Source: Lethocerus indicus
Taxonomy: Eukaryota; Arthropoda; Insecta; Hemiptera; Belostomatidae
Length of the DNA stretch: 64,000 bases
NCBI GenBank assembly: GCA_019843655.1
Contig: JACDQD010000006.1
Coordinates: 22,462,246-22,526,245, forward strand
Reading direction: 5' to 3'
Shown: positions 13,801 to 24,800 of the stretch, piece by piece
How positions within the stretch are numbered: position 1 is the first letter of the stretch
Layout: every line of letters begins with the position of its first letter
The notes under the pieces: model-generated
Database searches by the model: none
Told to the model about the DNA's origin: nothing
What the model saw: only the letters and a program-made list of their open reading frames with translations
Position numbers and translations under genes: made by a program

Positions 13801-16800
13801 CAGCTACCTCACTCTCAGCCTAGGAACAAGTGTAATGATTCAGTACATTGCAATAATTTCATCATGATTTTATATTGGGCTTTTATTACATGAACAATGA
13901 TCATTCAATAGATTACAGACAAGATATTATTATTTAAATTCATATTATTATCTTTTTTTCATGACACAGATAGACAAGATAAATAGCAGTTAAAAATAGT
14001 CTTTAAAATATCCAGGATTTACCAACAAGCATGATGAAAATTTTATATATATACACATATACTGTATATATACTGTATTGTAATAAAGAAATAAAAAAAA
14101 CTCCCCCTTTTTTATCAATTACATTAAGTAATGCAGATAAAATAAAAAATGTATATTTAATTTTTTCCCTATTTAAAAATATTGGTTTAAAATATTAAGG
14201 TTAGGCATTTAGAAGGATTAATAATAAATTTATATGAATTTCATATTCCTTCCAGTATAATTAATAAAAATGCCAATAATTTTTTTTATTGTTGAAGACT
14301 TAATATAAAAGAACCTTAATGATGAACGAAGGTAAAACCCAATTGCCAACACTGGTTATGGTGCACTGTTAATGAAAGTAATAAATCAATAATTAATGAA
14401 AATTTAGCACATTTTCAGATGCTAACCAAACATATTCCTTACTTCTAATAAAATTCATCGATTTTATATTTCTTAATTAACTATTGATTTAAAAAACAGA
14501 AGTAATAATAAAAATTAGATGTAATATAATTAGGTAGAAAGTAGGATATTAATTAATTCCTTTGGTTGTAAAATTAATTAAAGTTAACATATATTTGACT
14601 TAAGGAGATTAAATAGAAATATAAACCATATAGTTCAAATAAATGAACCAATGTGCTATAAATCAAGATGTAAATGAATCCAACTTGGAACAATAATTTT
14701 AAAAAAGTAATGTTCTCATGTGATGTCAAAATGCACTGCAAGGATATGTCTGTAATTTTTCTGAAAGAAAATAAGAGTTCATAAATTTCACATTTATTGA
14801 AAATTATTTAAATACAATTTTTATAAGTATTAAAATAAGTTTATTTTGTGCAACAAGTAAGTTACATTTGTAGTTTCAGTCATGTCCAATTTCTGTTCAT
14901 TTGATTGCATGAGTGAGTCTGAGTTAATTTTCTGTGTGTGAATAATGCGTGTATTTCCCCTTATTGATTGAGTAAATACATAGTTCCTGTCCAGAGGGTT
15001 GGGCCATTGAATGGTGGGTGTTTACCTACACACCTCCCTCTGACCATTATTATCTCCGTAACCGGAATAAATAACAATAGCCATTATAAAAGGGGAAACA
15101 ATTTCTATATCCGAACACTTTTTACTACCCTATAAAAATCGATCGTTTTAGTTCAAGCCAAGGCCATTTTGGAACGGGAGTTTCCCCATTATTAACCGAA
15201 GGGGTAAACAAAACTACATCGGCTAGTAGAATACCACCTTGCTACCGAATAATGGCAATGGGCGGGGCATACAGCTCGTTCCAGTCAACGATCTAAATAT
15301 GGACTTTTTCTTGTATAAAACGAAAACCGACAGTGGACGGAAGGGCGACGAGTCGAAAAGAAGAGAAATATAATAAGAAATCGATTTAAGGTGAACAACC
15401 ACCGGGAAAAGTACTACTCGGCAACACCGCCTCGCTCCCGGCTATTACCAATGTTTAATAAGGACAAGACTGGATTATCGAAATAACGCTTCCCACGCAT
15501 GGAACAAGTTTAATACCCCACGTAAATCGCCACTTACTTCTTCTCGCCGCATTATTTCCAACTGGAGTCGCTTGTGGAATTCTTCACATTCCTCTTTATA
15601 TTTTTCCATCTCCTCCTTGGTCTGACGCATTTTTTTCTTCAACACGTCTAAGAGAGTTCCCTGCTGGATATTTGTCGTCATATTTGTAAATTATTGAACA
15701 CGGTTATGCCTAAATTGAGAAAACAACACTAGGGTGGACACGGTTAACACAAGATGGTGGACTCGACGACTTTCGCCAACTCGACTGGCCGAGTAGCCTG
15801 GCCTACCCACCACCGGTACTTGCAGTTGAATAAAGTAGTCCCTTATGAGCGCTCAGTACGACTAAATACATTTTATATACGCCCCAGAAACAGCCATTCC
15901 TATAAATTATAGTTGTGCGCAACTAAAAACACAATCCCATATTCCAGTTTCTATTATATAACAACCTTTTAATAAAAATAAAATCGAAACCGACAACGTA
16001 TCCCTACGCCATTCAACCCACCAATAGGATGGAGAGGTCGCACTAACACTTTGGAGCCAATTTTAAATGACCAAATAGGAGAATGCAATCTAGTCTTCCG
16101 TTGGAATAAAACTGAAATTAATAATAACATACATTTTAGATTATAAATAATTTTAGTAACGCTTTGTATTCACTCCGAATGACATATATGCCGAAAATAT
16201 TTATGTAATTTTCTGAAATATAATTGTTGCCTTTATTAAGCGTAATTGAAATGTTTTAAAACAGTGATTTAAAAAATGGTGAATTCAAATAAAATAAATA
16301 ACAATTTAATTATGTAATTTTATTTTAAAACTAAACTATTGAAACATTTAAACACAAGTAAGTAATGGACACCGACTTCCAATAAATTTCAAGAAACCTG
16401 TTTTAAATTTATGTTTCGGTTAATATTTACTAACAAGTTCAAAATAACAAAAATAAATGTCAATATAAAATAAATTAATATCGTTATAAACATTCTAATA
16501 CAGTGTTATCTTTTACTGTGGTGCACTATAAATAAAATGAAGTATTATATAGAATTTAACGAATACTAATACCTATTTCTTTGGCAAAATACTCTCACAT
16601 TTTCCATATTAATGTTTTAGAATAATTATAATTCTCTGTTAAATTAATTATAAATTTGTCTATAAGCCAACCCATCAATGGCAAATAAAAATTCGGTTTA
16701 GTGAACAATTATTTAATAGGAACAGAAATTATTCCTACTAAATATTAACCTGAAATCCCTTTACTGGATATAACCCAACACATTTAATACTCGACAGAGA

Positions 16801-19800
16801 GCATTTATCGAATATTTCGAAAATATACATTGCAGTAGGAATTTGAACATTTTAAAAGAATTGAAATCGTCCTAATTGTGCCTCGTCGAGCTCATCAGTG
16901 CGGCTAATATATTTCACCTACGCTTAAAGTAAACCCCGTTTGAATTCTTAATAGTTCAGTTCTAATAGATTTTTTACGATAACGGACATAATAATTCGGT
17001 GGAAGGAGTATAGGGGAGAGGAAATAATCGTGTAAAATTTGTGTCAAATTCCGAATACGCGGTATATACGAAATTGAATTAATTAGAAGTTAAGAAGCTG
17101 TGGTAAATTGTAAGTGGCCCCGCCTAGGAGGACGTGACGCCAGAGTAAGAAAGACAGGAGTGCCTCCCACTCTTGCCGAACACGTGACAGCGGTTACGTC
17201 ATGGCGTACAATCAACTCTGTAATCTCATTACGCACTGACAGATAAGATTAAACTATGCGTCCGACATGCCGTACTACTGTACCCCAACAGCTGATCCCG
17301 CCGCAACGTTATCGCGCCACGTTTTTACACCCGGGGCTTGATTAGGGCACAGGTCGAATACCACCAAGCCGAAGGACCGCGCCAGTGACTTAATTTAAAC
17401 AGAAAGTAGCTCTATTTCTGTGCGACCTCGTTCCCGTACTCGGGCTGTTTTTCGGACCGAATCGTTACGTACTAGGCGATGTAATCGGACTTAAACTCAA
17501 CCGTAACTTAATGTACTGACCCTTTTCAATTGAGAGTTGAGGATATTGTGCAGTTCGTTCTTAATGATGCTAAATTTCATCAGGGTGTCCGAACTGAAGA
17601 CGGAGGAACCGAACGCGAGTCCGGGGTAATCCGAACATCGGCGTTGTCTCTGGAGTCTGCGTTGTTCTCTTTCAGCTATCACTTCGGTGCACTCGCTGGG
17701 ACAACGGAGCATTGCGAGTTCTTCCACTTCACGTTCTTCGTCGTCACTCTTGCTGCTGCCGTCGCCTGCAGAACGTTCGGACATGTCGAGTTTGTCATCG
17801 GCCGTAGAGGCGGCGGAGGGAGGTGGGACGTCGCTGTCATCCGGAGGTCGGGGGGGAGTCGAAGCGGAAGAATCCGGAGGCGGCAGTGTCGTTGGAGGCG
17901 GTGAGACGACTGTCGGTGCAGAAGGGACGAACGTAGATGACGATGAGGCGGGTGATGAAGGTCGGTGCTTGTTGAATTTCGACGATAACCTTCTTCTGGT
18001 TCGGGTTCGTTGGCTGGCCTGTAGTGTCTTTTCCTGTAGGTTACTGCTTTTGGCGTTCGGATTCGCGACCGTAGACGTTTCATTTTCTTCTTTCTTCGCT
18101 GGGTGTTCTAGGTGTGGTGGCGGGCGAGTATGGCGACTCCTGTCCGTTTGTTGACTTCTAGCGCCATGTTTCTTCGGACTAGGAGACACTCCGTCGGCCA
18201 TAACTGCTGGCCAACTCACATCATCTCTCGAGTTCTGCCATCTTGTCCGAGAGCCGTCTGCCCCGCTCTCTTGCGGCTTTGGTCGCTACTACACCGGCAA
18301 GTTACGAGACCCGTATTTTTACAGCAGTACCATGCGCCATCTACCGGCCGCCAAATAACAATCCTAACTTTTGCCCTTATTGAAACGCCTTACCCCTCCC
18401 CCCCGTTAATTCCTCTATTTCATTTTAGTCTTAGTCGACTTTTTCACTACTTCTTCTTAGTTTCATAAATATAAGATTTCCTATTATTGGTTTCTTCAAG
18501 GACACCGTAAACTTCTCGAGAGTCGTCCGGTGTGGGTTCTTCGGTTAACCATTATTCTTGTTTGATTCCTCTAATGTAATTTGAAAATAAATGCTCGTAC
18601 GCTGAGATTGGGGTAGGGAAGGGTTGCGTTCGAGCAGCTCCTTATTTGGTTCGTCCCTAGGACGCTATTTTTAGAGATACTCCTCGTGAGCCCGTAGGCT
18701 AAATTTAGACCCTCATATCTGTTACCTCTCTAAAACGTTAGGCTTTTTTATATTAAGCCGAGCACAATATGTTTTCGTCACTATGAAAATTGCTTCTATA
18801 CGAGTTTAGGAATCTATTTTGTCGGATTTGTGGCAAACGTCATCGTTAATATACATTGAGTGCAGTTACATAGCATGAAATGCAGACTGCTTGAAATTTC
18901 TAATTTGGTGTTTTCTTTAAATGATTTTGAACGGCAAATAACAGAACACGTATAGCCGTGTGTCTTCTATATACGAAAAGAAGAAATATTGTAAATAGTA
19001 TAACTTTCTTACTGGAGTGTAACATGTTACATATGGAGGCATGCATTCATAGTGCTAGCTCTCCTTCTTATTATATTACTGTTGTTTTATGGATTTATAT
19101 TTCGCACTTATCGCAATCGGTGGTGATTATAGGTGAAATCGAGAATAATTAAATGCCATACGCGAAGCGGACACCGTGCAGGCGGTAATACAACCGTTAC
19201 ACTAAACGGAGCGTGCTGTTAACACTGAGCGAACAAATTTCACATTGCAGCTACTTTCTCTGGAATAACATAATCCGTTTAATTAATAACTCGGCCTCGC
19301 AGGTTTTCCGTGTCATTTATCAATATATCTTTTTAATATATTTTCTTTAGGGAAAAAATGAGTTTTTCTCTGCTCGAACAGTTTTGCCTTCGAATTTCAC
19401 AATCACAGACTTCTTTTCAGCTCACAGATGACAAGGAATGTAAGGACACTGTCTAGCATTCGACGGAAGTGGTCGTGATGTACTCGGTTGAGCCGAAGCG
19501 GTGAAGGTGATTGCAGAGTACTTGACCCAGTCAATAGAGACACGAAAACAAAACCTGACTGCGGCTCACTGCACTGCATTCCAGGGCTCGTCAGATTTCG
19601 AACGTAAAATGGATCCATTAACTTTATCACAGGCGGGTTTACCATTATATCGGGGCTAAAAGCAATTCTCTCAGATAAGATTTCAGTAACACAACCCTTC
19701 TCTAGGGCCCTCTTAAACTGGCGCGAACCGCCGCTACCCAGGTTACCCTTTGGATAATAATGAAGTCAAAATGTCGTATAACGGAAGCTGGACGCAGAGC

Positions 19801-20636
19801 CACATTCCTCGCTCGTGTTTCGCATTCCACAGACGAACAATCAGATAACTGTGGTAAAAGTACATTCGAGTACAGCAACTTTGTAACAGTAATTTTCTAT
19901 TAGTATTAGATTATAAATTTTGTCTTGTGCTGTACAGTTTTCAATTCGGACTATTTTTAGCTTCTCTCGTCCGGTTAACAGTCTGGTAATCAGTGAAAGT
20001 TTTGCTCTCAAATATGCAATAGACGCCGGTCTTTGATTATTCGTAATTTAATAACGGCGTAAATTCCAGGATGGATTCAAGAACCCTTCGGCTTAAAAGG
20101 AGCGCAGTAAGAAATATAGGCAAGTGCGATGAACTTGCTTGGAATTCATACCGAGAATCTTATCTGACAACGCGCTATTTGTTTTCTGATTATTTTGAAC
20201 CTAAAACACTTCTTATTTGCGAAGTGCGTTCGTATTCAATTACAGAAATAAGGTCTTCGTATAAGTTACAAAATGCGAACAGTTATCTTAAACAGTTCTC
20301 TCGAATAAAATCCGACTGACCGAAACCAACGGTTAGTACGGTTTGAAATAAAAGGCCCATCCCCTTAAATCTAAGGACGGATATTTCTCCCTGGATGATA
20401 TTTTAAATGTCAATTTTGTTGTTGCGTTGAAGTTTGAACAGATTAATTTTACAGTAACTTTGACAATGAAACTTACCCATGAACCCCCTTATCGATTGGT
20501 CTTTGATGCGAATGCTTTATACGTTGTTCTGATCAGCGCTTGTTGAAAAATTCATCCTTTCTAATATGTAGGTACCTTGTTTAGAAAACCAGTCAAGATC
20601 ATAGTAATATACAGAAATTGTTTGTAACTGTAATAA

Positions 20637-20702
<66 letters not shown>

Positions 20703-21867
20703 GCAGCGGCGTGTTATTATATTTTAAAGTCTTAGCAATATTAAATAATGCAGTAATATCGAAATAAGTTTTCGTGGTGGAGCGATTTTACGGATTGCGA
20801 ACAAATGAGATTACCCAGAATCATTTAAATAGTTTACGATCTTAATATTTAACACCGGTTCGGCTCATTAAATATGAAAGTAAATTTAGTCTGGGATGAG
20901 AGTAAAGATGGAACGAAATTACGAATGCGTAAAATAGGCGGACAATTAGTCTACACGCTTTACTGGCCTGGGTAATCTAATGTAAAATCAATTAAGACAC
21001 TAATGTCGGTTCTATACAGAGCCCTAAGTTATTATATTGAACGTTGATGGGACATTCGTAAAATTTACCTGACGGGAATGTTACTTAACTGTACATAAGA
21101 GACTCGGACTGTACAACTTTTGGGAGTTAGTAAGAGTTGCGACAGTTCTTCAAGCGAGGTATTTTATTCTCGGCCGCGGATGAGTTAGTACCGTTTAGTA
21201 TTTGTTCGATTCGTTTGCTATTTTAGCGTAACATTCATGAAATGACGAAGGCTCAAAGTTACCATTACCATATTTTACCAACAAGGCTTATTTCAGTTTT
21301 ATTGAGTAATTGCAATTAATGTTAATTTAAACTTGTTTCTTGGCCTTTGGTCCTCTTCTAATGGAGTATTATTTATATATACAATAATATGTAACACAAT
21401 ATATATACATTCACAAGCTGGAGGATATCTATTAATTTTCTCTGAGTAAATTAGAATCATTTCTTATTTTTTTTGCTTCAGAAATTAAACCTCGGCAATT
21501 GACAGTGCACCTTAACCAGAAAGTTGAAAATAAAGTAAATGAATCGGATATTTTACGGAAGATTGAAATTTAATAAATATATACAGGATTAACCGGGATT
21601 AATGAAGTGGAGGTGTAGAGTACTTACGTTCTGGAGGGCCTTGTCCTTCTCCTCGAGTTTGGCCAAAACCTGCATGAGTTGTTCCTGGGTCTGGTCAAGT
21701 TCGTTCTCAATGGTCTGGATCTTCTTCTGGAGAGCACGCGCCTCCTCCTCGGCCTTCTCCGCCCTCAGGTTGGCATCGCGGGCCTGCTGTTCGCACAGCA
21801 GGGCCCTGTCCATTGCGTTGTCCTTCTCAAGCTTCATAGCCTGCATCTTCTTCTTGATCGCGTCCAT
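18..21867 (-). CDS. Tm1: Tropomyosin-1, multi-isoform gene (whole coding span)
   Basis: Tropomyosin is a parallel two-stranded coiled coil that lies along actin filaments, regulating contraction with troponin in muscle and filament identity in other cells. Fourteen coding exons were read on this strand: three alternative first exons (21628-21867, 17521-18201, 15538-15681), common exons 13686-13819, 6973-7048 and 4878-4947, paired exons for segments 4, 5 and 7, and three last exons (3663-3745, 1703-1785, 18-97). Each first exon ends in phase 0 and joins the common exon at [11 protein letters not shown]. The muscle forms total 283-284 residues, the canonical tropomyosin length; cytoplasmic forms 251-252; the long-head form 430-431. 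Heptad repeats run throughout. The 3' UTR of the last exon leaves the window, so further terminal exons may lie outside it. The exon sequences match insect Tm1 as I remember it rather than Tm2. Overall identity is very secure; isoform combinations are inferred from phase. Confidence 0.96.
1703..1785 (-). CDS. Tm1: Tm1 terminal exon 9b ([20 protein letters not shown])
   Basis: After TTTACAG| the exon reads [20 protein letters not shown] then VELYGY and stop (TAA). It is a complete alternative C-terminus with the familiar ELxGY-like ending. Phase fits exon 8. Confidence 0.93.
3663..3745 (-). CDS. Tm1: Tm1 terminal exon 9a ([20 protein letters not shown])
   Basis: After TGTGCAG| the exon reads [20 protein letters not shown] then HDIQNM and stop. 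The sequence departs from the usual ICDDLD ending, so it is a distinct C-terminus; the C-terminal end sets overlap and troponin-T binding. Same 83-base coding length as 9b. Confidence 0.9.
4878..4947 (-). CDS. Tm1: Tm1 common exon 8 ([20 protein letters not shown])
   Basis: The 70-base exon (ATATAG|GCT ... GAGG|GTGAGT) encodes [20 protein letters not shown] then RLE plus one base. Its phase-1 end is completed by AT or AC at the start of each of the three terminal exons, producing the invariant Asp. Confidence 0.95.
5869..5931 (-). CDS. Tm1: Tm1 exon 7, copy b ([21 protein letters not shown])
   Basis: The 63-base exon (AATTCAG|GCG ... GAG|GTAATA) encodes [20 protein letters not shown] then E. 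It corresponds to the ATQKEETFETQIKVL-type alternative exon of fly Tm1 as I remember it. Same length and phase as copy a. Confidence 0.92.
6268..6330 (-). CDS. Tm1: Tm1 exon 7, copy a ([21 protein letters not shown])
   Basis: The 63-base exon (CTACAG|GCC ... GAG|GTACCA) encodes [20 protein letters not shown] then E, from phase 0 to phase 0. Unlike exons 4 and 5, double inclusion or skipping with copy b would keep frame, so exclusivity must be enforced by the splicing machinery. Confidence 0.94.
6973..7048 (-). CDS. Tm1: Tm1 common exon 6 ([20 protein letters not shown])
   Basis: The 76-base constitutive exon (TGTACAG|G ... AAG|GTAAAA) encodes [20 protein letters not shown] then VSEEK. This is a strongly conserved tropomyosin core segment with no alternative copy in the window. 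Confidence 0.95.
7381..7451 (-). CDS. Tm1: Tm1 exon 5, copy b ([18 protein letters not shown])
   Basis: The 71-base exon (GACAG|GTT ... GATTT|GTGAGT) encodes [20 protein letters not shown] then HSD. The phases are the same as in copy a. The VMMEQDLER wording is the non-muscle variant in insects and would pair with exon 4 copy b. Confidence 0.93.
7755..7796. repeat. (AT)n microsatellite
   Basis: About 21 uninterrupted AT units lie in the Tm1 intron between exons 5b and 5a. Confidence 0.95.
8149..8219 (-). CDS. Tm1: Tm1 exon 5, copy a ([18 protein letters not shown])
   Basis: The 71-base exon (GGTTAG|GTG ... GAATC|GTAAGC) encodes [20 protein letters not shown] then SGES. It runs from phase 0 to phase 2, making it frame-exclusive with copy b. 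It matches the muscle form. Confidence 0.94.
8220..10641. other. Tm1 intron between exon 4a and exon 5a
   Basis: AT-rich intron. A C-run lies at about 10381. No additional exon-like copy of segments 4 or 5 was seen. Confidence 0.6.
10642..10759 (-). CDS. Tm1: Tm1 exon 4, copy a ([15 protein letters not shown] type)
   Basis: The 118-base exon (GGCCAG|G ... GAG|GTGATG) encodes [20 protein letters not shown] through DKKYDE. It is the muscle-type counterpart of the exon at 11227-11344, identical in length and phase. The donor GTGATG is weaker than that of copy b. The muscle consensus usually has A where this copy has Q at the first full codon. Confidence 0.94.
11227..11344 (-). CDS. Tm1: Tm1 exon 4, copy b ([15 protein letters not shown] type)
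   Basis: The 118-base exon (AAAG|G ... GAG|GTGAGT) encodes [20 protein letters not shown] through DKKYEE. Phases 2 to 0 are the same as in copy a, so the two are alternatives: including both or neither would break the frame. This version corresponds to the non-muscle exon of insect Tm1 as I remember it. Confidence 0.93.
11345..13685. other. Tm1 intron between exon 3 and exon 4b
   Basis: AT-rich, CpG-poor intron. No third exon 4 copy, repeat array or ORF of note was found. Confidence 0.6.
13686..13819 (-). CDS. Tm1: Tm1 common exon 3 ([11 protein letters not shown]...ESER)
   Basis: The 134-base exon is bounded by TTCCTAG|GCT and AACG|GTATG and encodes [20 protein letters not shown] through AADESER, ending in phase 2. 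All three first exons join here. It is one of the most conserved tropomyosin segments and matches the insect consensus. Confidence 0.95.
13820..15537. other. Tm1 intron containing the composition boundary
   Basis: From 13820 to about 14970 the sequence is AT-rich and CpG-poor. From about 15000 onward CpG dinucleotides become frequent. The change lies a few hundred bases downstream of the cytoplasmic first exon. Confidence 0.6.
15538..15681 (-). CDS. Tm1: Tm1 cytoplasmic (short) first coding exon, 48 residues
   Basis: This exon encodes [20 protein letters not shown] through IMRREE and ends GAA|GTAAGT in phase 0. It replaces the 80-residue muscle exon and gives 251-252-residue non-muscle tropomyosin. 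This N-terminus is the one I know from insect cytoplasmic Tm1. The start context is AATATGACG. The upstream 100 or so bases are CpG-rich and probably hold the promoter; no TATA box was evident. The shift from CpG-rich to CpG-poor sequence begins just downstream of this exon. Confidence 0.93.
15682..17520. other. Upstream region of the Tm1 cytoplasmic exon / intron of longer isoforms
   Basis: This stretch probably holds the 5' UTR and promoter of the short isoform just above 15681. The remainder (about 16.1-16.9 kb) is AT-rich, then CpG-richer toward 17.5 kb. No further coding exon seen. Confidence 0.5.
17521..18201 (-). CDS. Tm1: Tm1 alternative first exon: long disordered head (Tm1-I/C-like)
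   Basis: A 227-codon open frame ends at NSQLKR|GTCAGT in phase 0, so it splices directly to the [11 protein letters not shown] exon. Most of it is low complexity: Ser/Pro/Arg/Lys-rich, then acidic, then Arg/Gln-rich. The last 30 or so residues ([20 protein letters not shown] region) look ordered. From memory, the Drosophila Tm1-I/C isoform, an atypical tropomyosin that links kinesin-1 to oskar mRNA, has a similar motif at the same junction; I could not check this. I chose ATG at 18201 (GTTATGG context); the frame continues six codons upstream to a GTG but has no earlier ATG. A short upstream ORF of six codons (18221-18241) precedes it. The surrounding CpG-rich sequence is compatible with a promoter. 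Function by analogy only. Confidence 0.72.
18202..21627. other. Upstream region of the Tm1-I/C-like exon / intron of the muscle isoform
   Basis: The first 150 bases likely hold leader sequence, including a six-codon upstream ORF at 18221-18241. The rest is moderately CpG-rich with one long AT microsatellite. Frames at 19403-19645 and 20071-20319 are unrecognisable and probably chance. Confidence 0.5.
20640..20702. repeat. (AT)n microsatellite
   Basis: About 31 uninterrupted AT units lie upstream of the Tm1-I/C-like exon within the muscle-isoform intron. Confidence 0.95.
21628..21867 (-). CDS. Tm1: Tm1 muscle first coding exon, residues 1-80
   Basis: This exon encodes the classical N-terminus [20 protein letters not shown] and ends at KALQN, giving exactly 80 residues in phase 0. 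The donor is AAC|GTAAGT. The start context is AAAATGG. A TTGTTGCAG acceptor just upstream implies that the exon begins at 21888 with 21 bases of 5' UTR, so at least one non-coding leader exon lies further upstream (higher coordinates); I could not place it. The N-terminal segment polymerises head-to-tail with the C-termini made by the last exons. Confidence 0.96.
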
Positions 21868-21888
21868 TTTGGCTGTTGTTTGCTTTCA

Positions 21889-24800
21889 CTGCAACAAACG
21901 GGGCCCGGTCAGTCGACGGCGGACAATTTTCCACAATATTATTAATTAATTAACAAACATTGGAATAATGAAACGATCGGAACAACTGAAATGTGTACAT
22001 AATTTAAAATAACAGCGGCATTGGCAAACTTCCCTGGCCCCGAACTAAATTATTGATGACCCCCATTTTAAAATACGATGAAAATTAGGTAGAAAGAATG
22101 TGCCCCGGAAATATTCGATAGAAATAAGATAAAATACGCAATACTAAAATACTCGAAATAGTAGGTGCACGACTCGCTTTCTGACGAACACATTCTACCG
22201 GGAAATTTAAATAAGGTAATTTCTCAGAAAGGTAAAATTTGCCAGAATTGTAGAGTGATTTTCAACCAACCTTTCATAGACGCGGCTTTACACGCCGGTG
22301 TTATTCTCCCTGGAATGGGAGAATGGACGGTGGTTCTGTGAAAGGATCAATGGAAAACAAATTTCGTTTGGCTATACGCAACCGACAAATGACCGCTTAT
22401 CGCCGGGCGTTCTCCTAACGACCGAGACAGAAGCCGGGAGATAAAAATCGAGCGTGTTTTCCGACCGAAAATGTACGAATCGAACAACAGAAGTGTCCTA
22501 GCCGAGAAAAAAAATTTTTGTAATGACATTATAGTGAGATAAGCTGTATGTTTTATTTTTTATAATGCTGTTTATTTTCAAGTAAATTAAAAATATATTT
22601 TAAATTTTTTATTCGTTTTGTTTCCTCTTAAGTTGCGAGTAAGTGTGCTATTCTATAAACTAGGATTTAGCTATTGCCTATTTTTTATTATCGCTTACGA
22701 AAATTAAACAGGTAACTGATATTTTGTTTACCGAACGTACAGACTGTGATCTCTAGGTTTATAATTACAATTTTAAAAATTTATTCGTAATTTATTGTAG
22801 GAAGGCGGGTATGCTTATCGTCTCCTACCCGATGAATAAAATGGGGCGGGGTATCAGGTGCCAGGGCCGCACCCGTTGGTCGGGTACCGTTGTCAAGTGA
22901 GTGCGATGAACCGAAACCAAGAGCCGGTCTAAGCGGGCGGGCGGACACCACCGACCAGAAGGAGGAGGAGGAGGAGGAGGAGCAGGAGCAGGAGGAGGAG
23001 GAGGAGGAGCGCCCAGCGCGGCGGAGGCTCCCACCTTGCGCCCTCTAAATAAGGAATAAACCGACCGACAGGCTCATTGGAGCTTTCACTTGAGACTCTA
23101 TAAGTCCCTGAGTGCCGGGGCCGGTTTCGCAATACCGGCTGAGAGTCGGCGCATTAAACAAACTCCTCTGCGGGTAGGGCAGAAAATAGTCCATTGCCGG
23201 TTGCATTCAGAACGGGGGGGCCCGATCCTACCGACATTGGTTCTGTCAAGTCATAATTTCCAGATGCTAACGATACTTGATATCCCTACTGAAGTTTCCA
23301 AAATATTTTTACACCTAAGAAACGATCGGAAGATAGTTAGGGGATACTCAATACTAACTAAATACCCTAGGAGTCAATAATTACGAGATTTGAAACCAAA
23401 TAAAATCCTTCCTTCGTATTATACATACCGCCTTACTTGATTCCATTTATCAGAAAAATGGATCACTCGAGTCGCTGCCGAAATTACATTTTTATCGTTA
23501 CTATCCAAACTGTTTAGTCCGGCCGGAGAAACAGGACTCCATATATATATATGTCAATTAGTACTACGTAATAAGGTAAGGCAATCGATTAGTAGAATGA
23601 AATTTGATTCCTGATGACTGTAAATGAGGGAATTTTAGGGAAAAGGCTGGAACTGTACGATACATTTTTCTGTTACGGTATCCTCGGTCGAATCCTATAT
23701 CCCCGAAATTTTAAACGTTATACGTTTCACTTGAAAACAATTTTTTTTGTTCCGCAATTTCTCGCGTTCGAAAGCGTGAAATTGATAGATCGGCAATTTT
23801 GTACCGGGCCGTGAAAGAAAGGTGCGGCGGCCGGCCGGCCCTTTAATGCCTCAATTTTCTACGAACCGGTCGCCAGTCGAGAACGCCGCCTCCGTAATAT
23901 ATTTAGTGGCTCCTGATGAAAATGATTATTGGTGATACGCTGCGTATCGTAATACGTAAAACAGGAGAGTCGATTCAAGCGCACAATTTCTCCCACACCG
24001 TATTTCGGAAATTTGAAATGAGTTTTCATTATTCGGTGTATGGAAGGAGGAAAACCGGGAGTATTTGAACGCGGTGTCACAGCCTGGACGGAATGAACTC
24101 GCATCAAGAGAAGGTGAAAAGGGAACCGGTTACCGCAACAGCGCAATAGAGCGCAGAAGATGCAACGGCCGGTTTAAATGCGACAATATTTTTTTTTAAT
24201 TTACTGCCCTGTCCGTTATAAATTACAGCACTAAGATTAAGGCCGAATAGCGGTATGCATCCTTATACCCATTTTTTTTCTTATTCGTCTATAGTTAGGT
24301 AATTATTTCAAGCTATTGGCGTACACTGTAACCACAGCGAAACCTAGTGATTATAAGTATAGGTCACGCTTGGTGAGATCCCAGCTAAATTACAAACATA
24401 CTCACCTATACGAAAAGAAGAAAACATTTAAATCTGATTATAATATGACATACGGAGGGACCGGGAAGTTAACACTTGCAGTACACGATTTAAATGTGCT
24501 AAATATCCCTTAGTTTTTGGATGTTCCTATTAATGGGGCTACCCTAGAAACACCTAGGGTTGTAATGGCCATCAATATATCCGTGCGTTACCTTCCTTAG
24601 GGTCGGGAGCGGTTTCAAAAGCGAATATGATTGCAACGAAATTGTTATTTCCAAAAAAGGAAGGAGTCTAGAAAGCCCGTCTGGTGTCGGACGACCTCTA
24701 AACCGGCTGTGGCGCGGACCATAAACGCTCAACTACCAGTTTCCAATCCCGGTCAAGATCATTCTGACTCAGCGGCCGTGCTACACACGCCGGCGTAACG

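Noticed and set aside
17530..18154. Plus-strand and second minus-strand frames of 118-155 codons over the Tm1 long-head exon
   Set aside because: They are shadows of a GC-rich, low-complexity coding exon and have no splice-phase support of their own.
18202..18219. Extending the Tm1 long-head exon upstream to a start at 18219
   Set aside because: The codon at 18217-18219 is GTG. The first ATG in frame is at 18201 with a good context, so that start was used.
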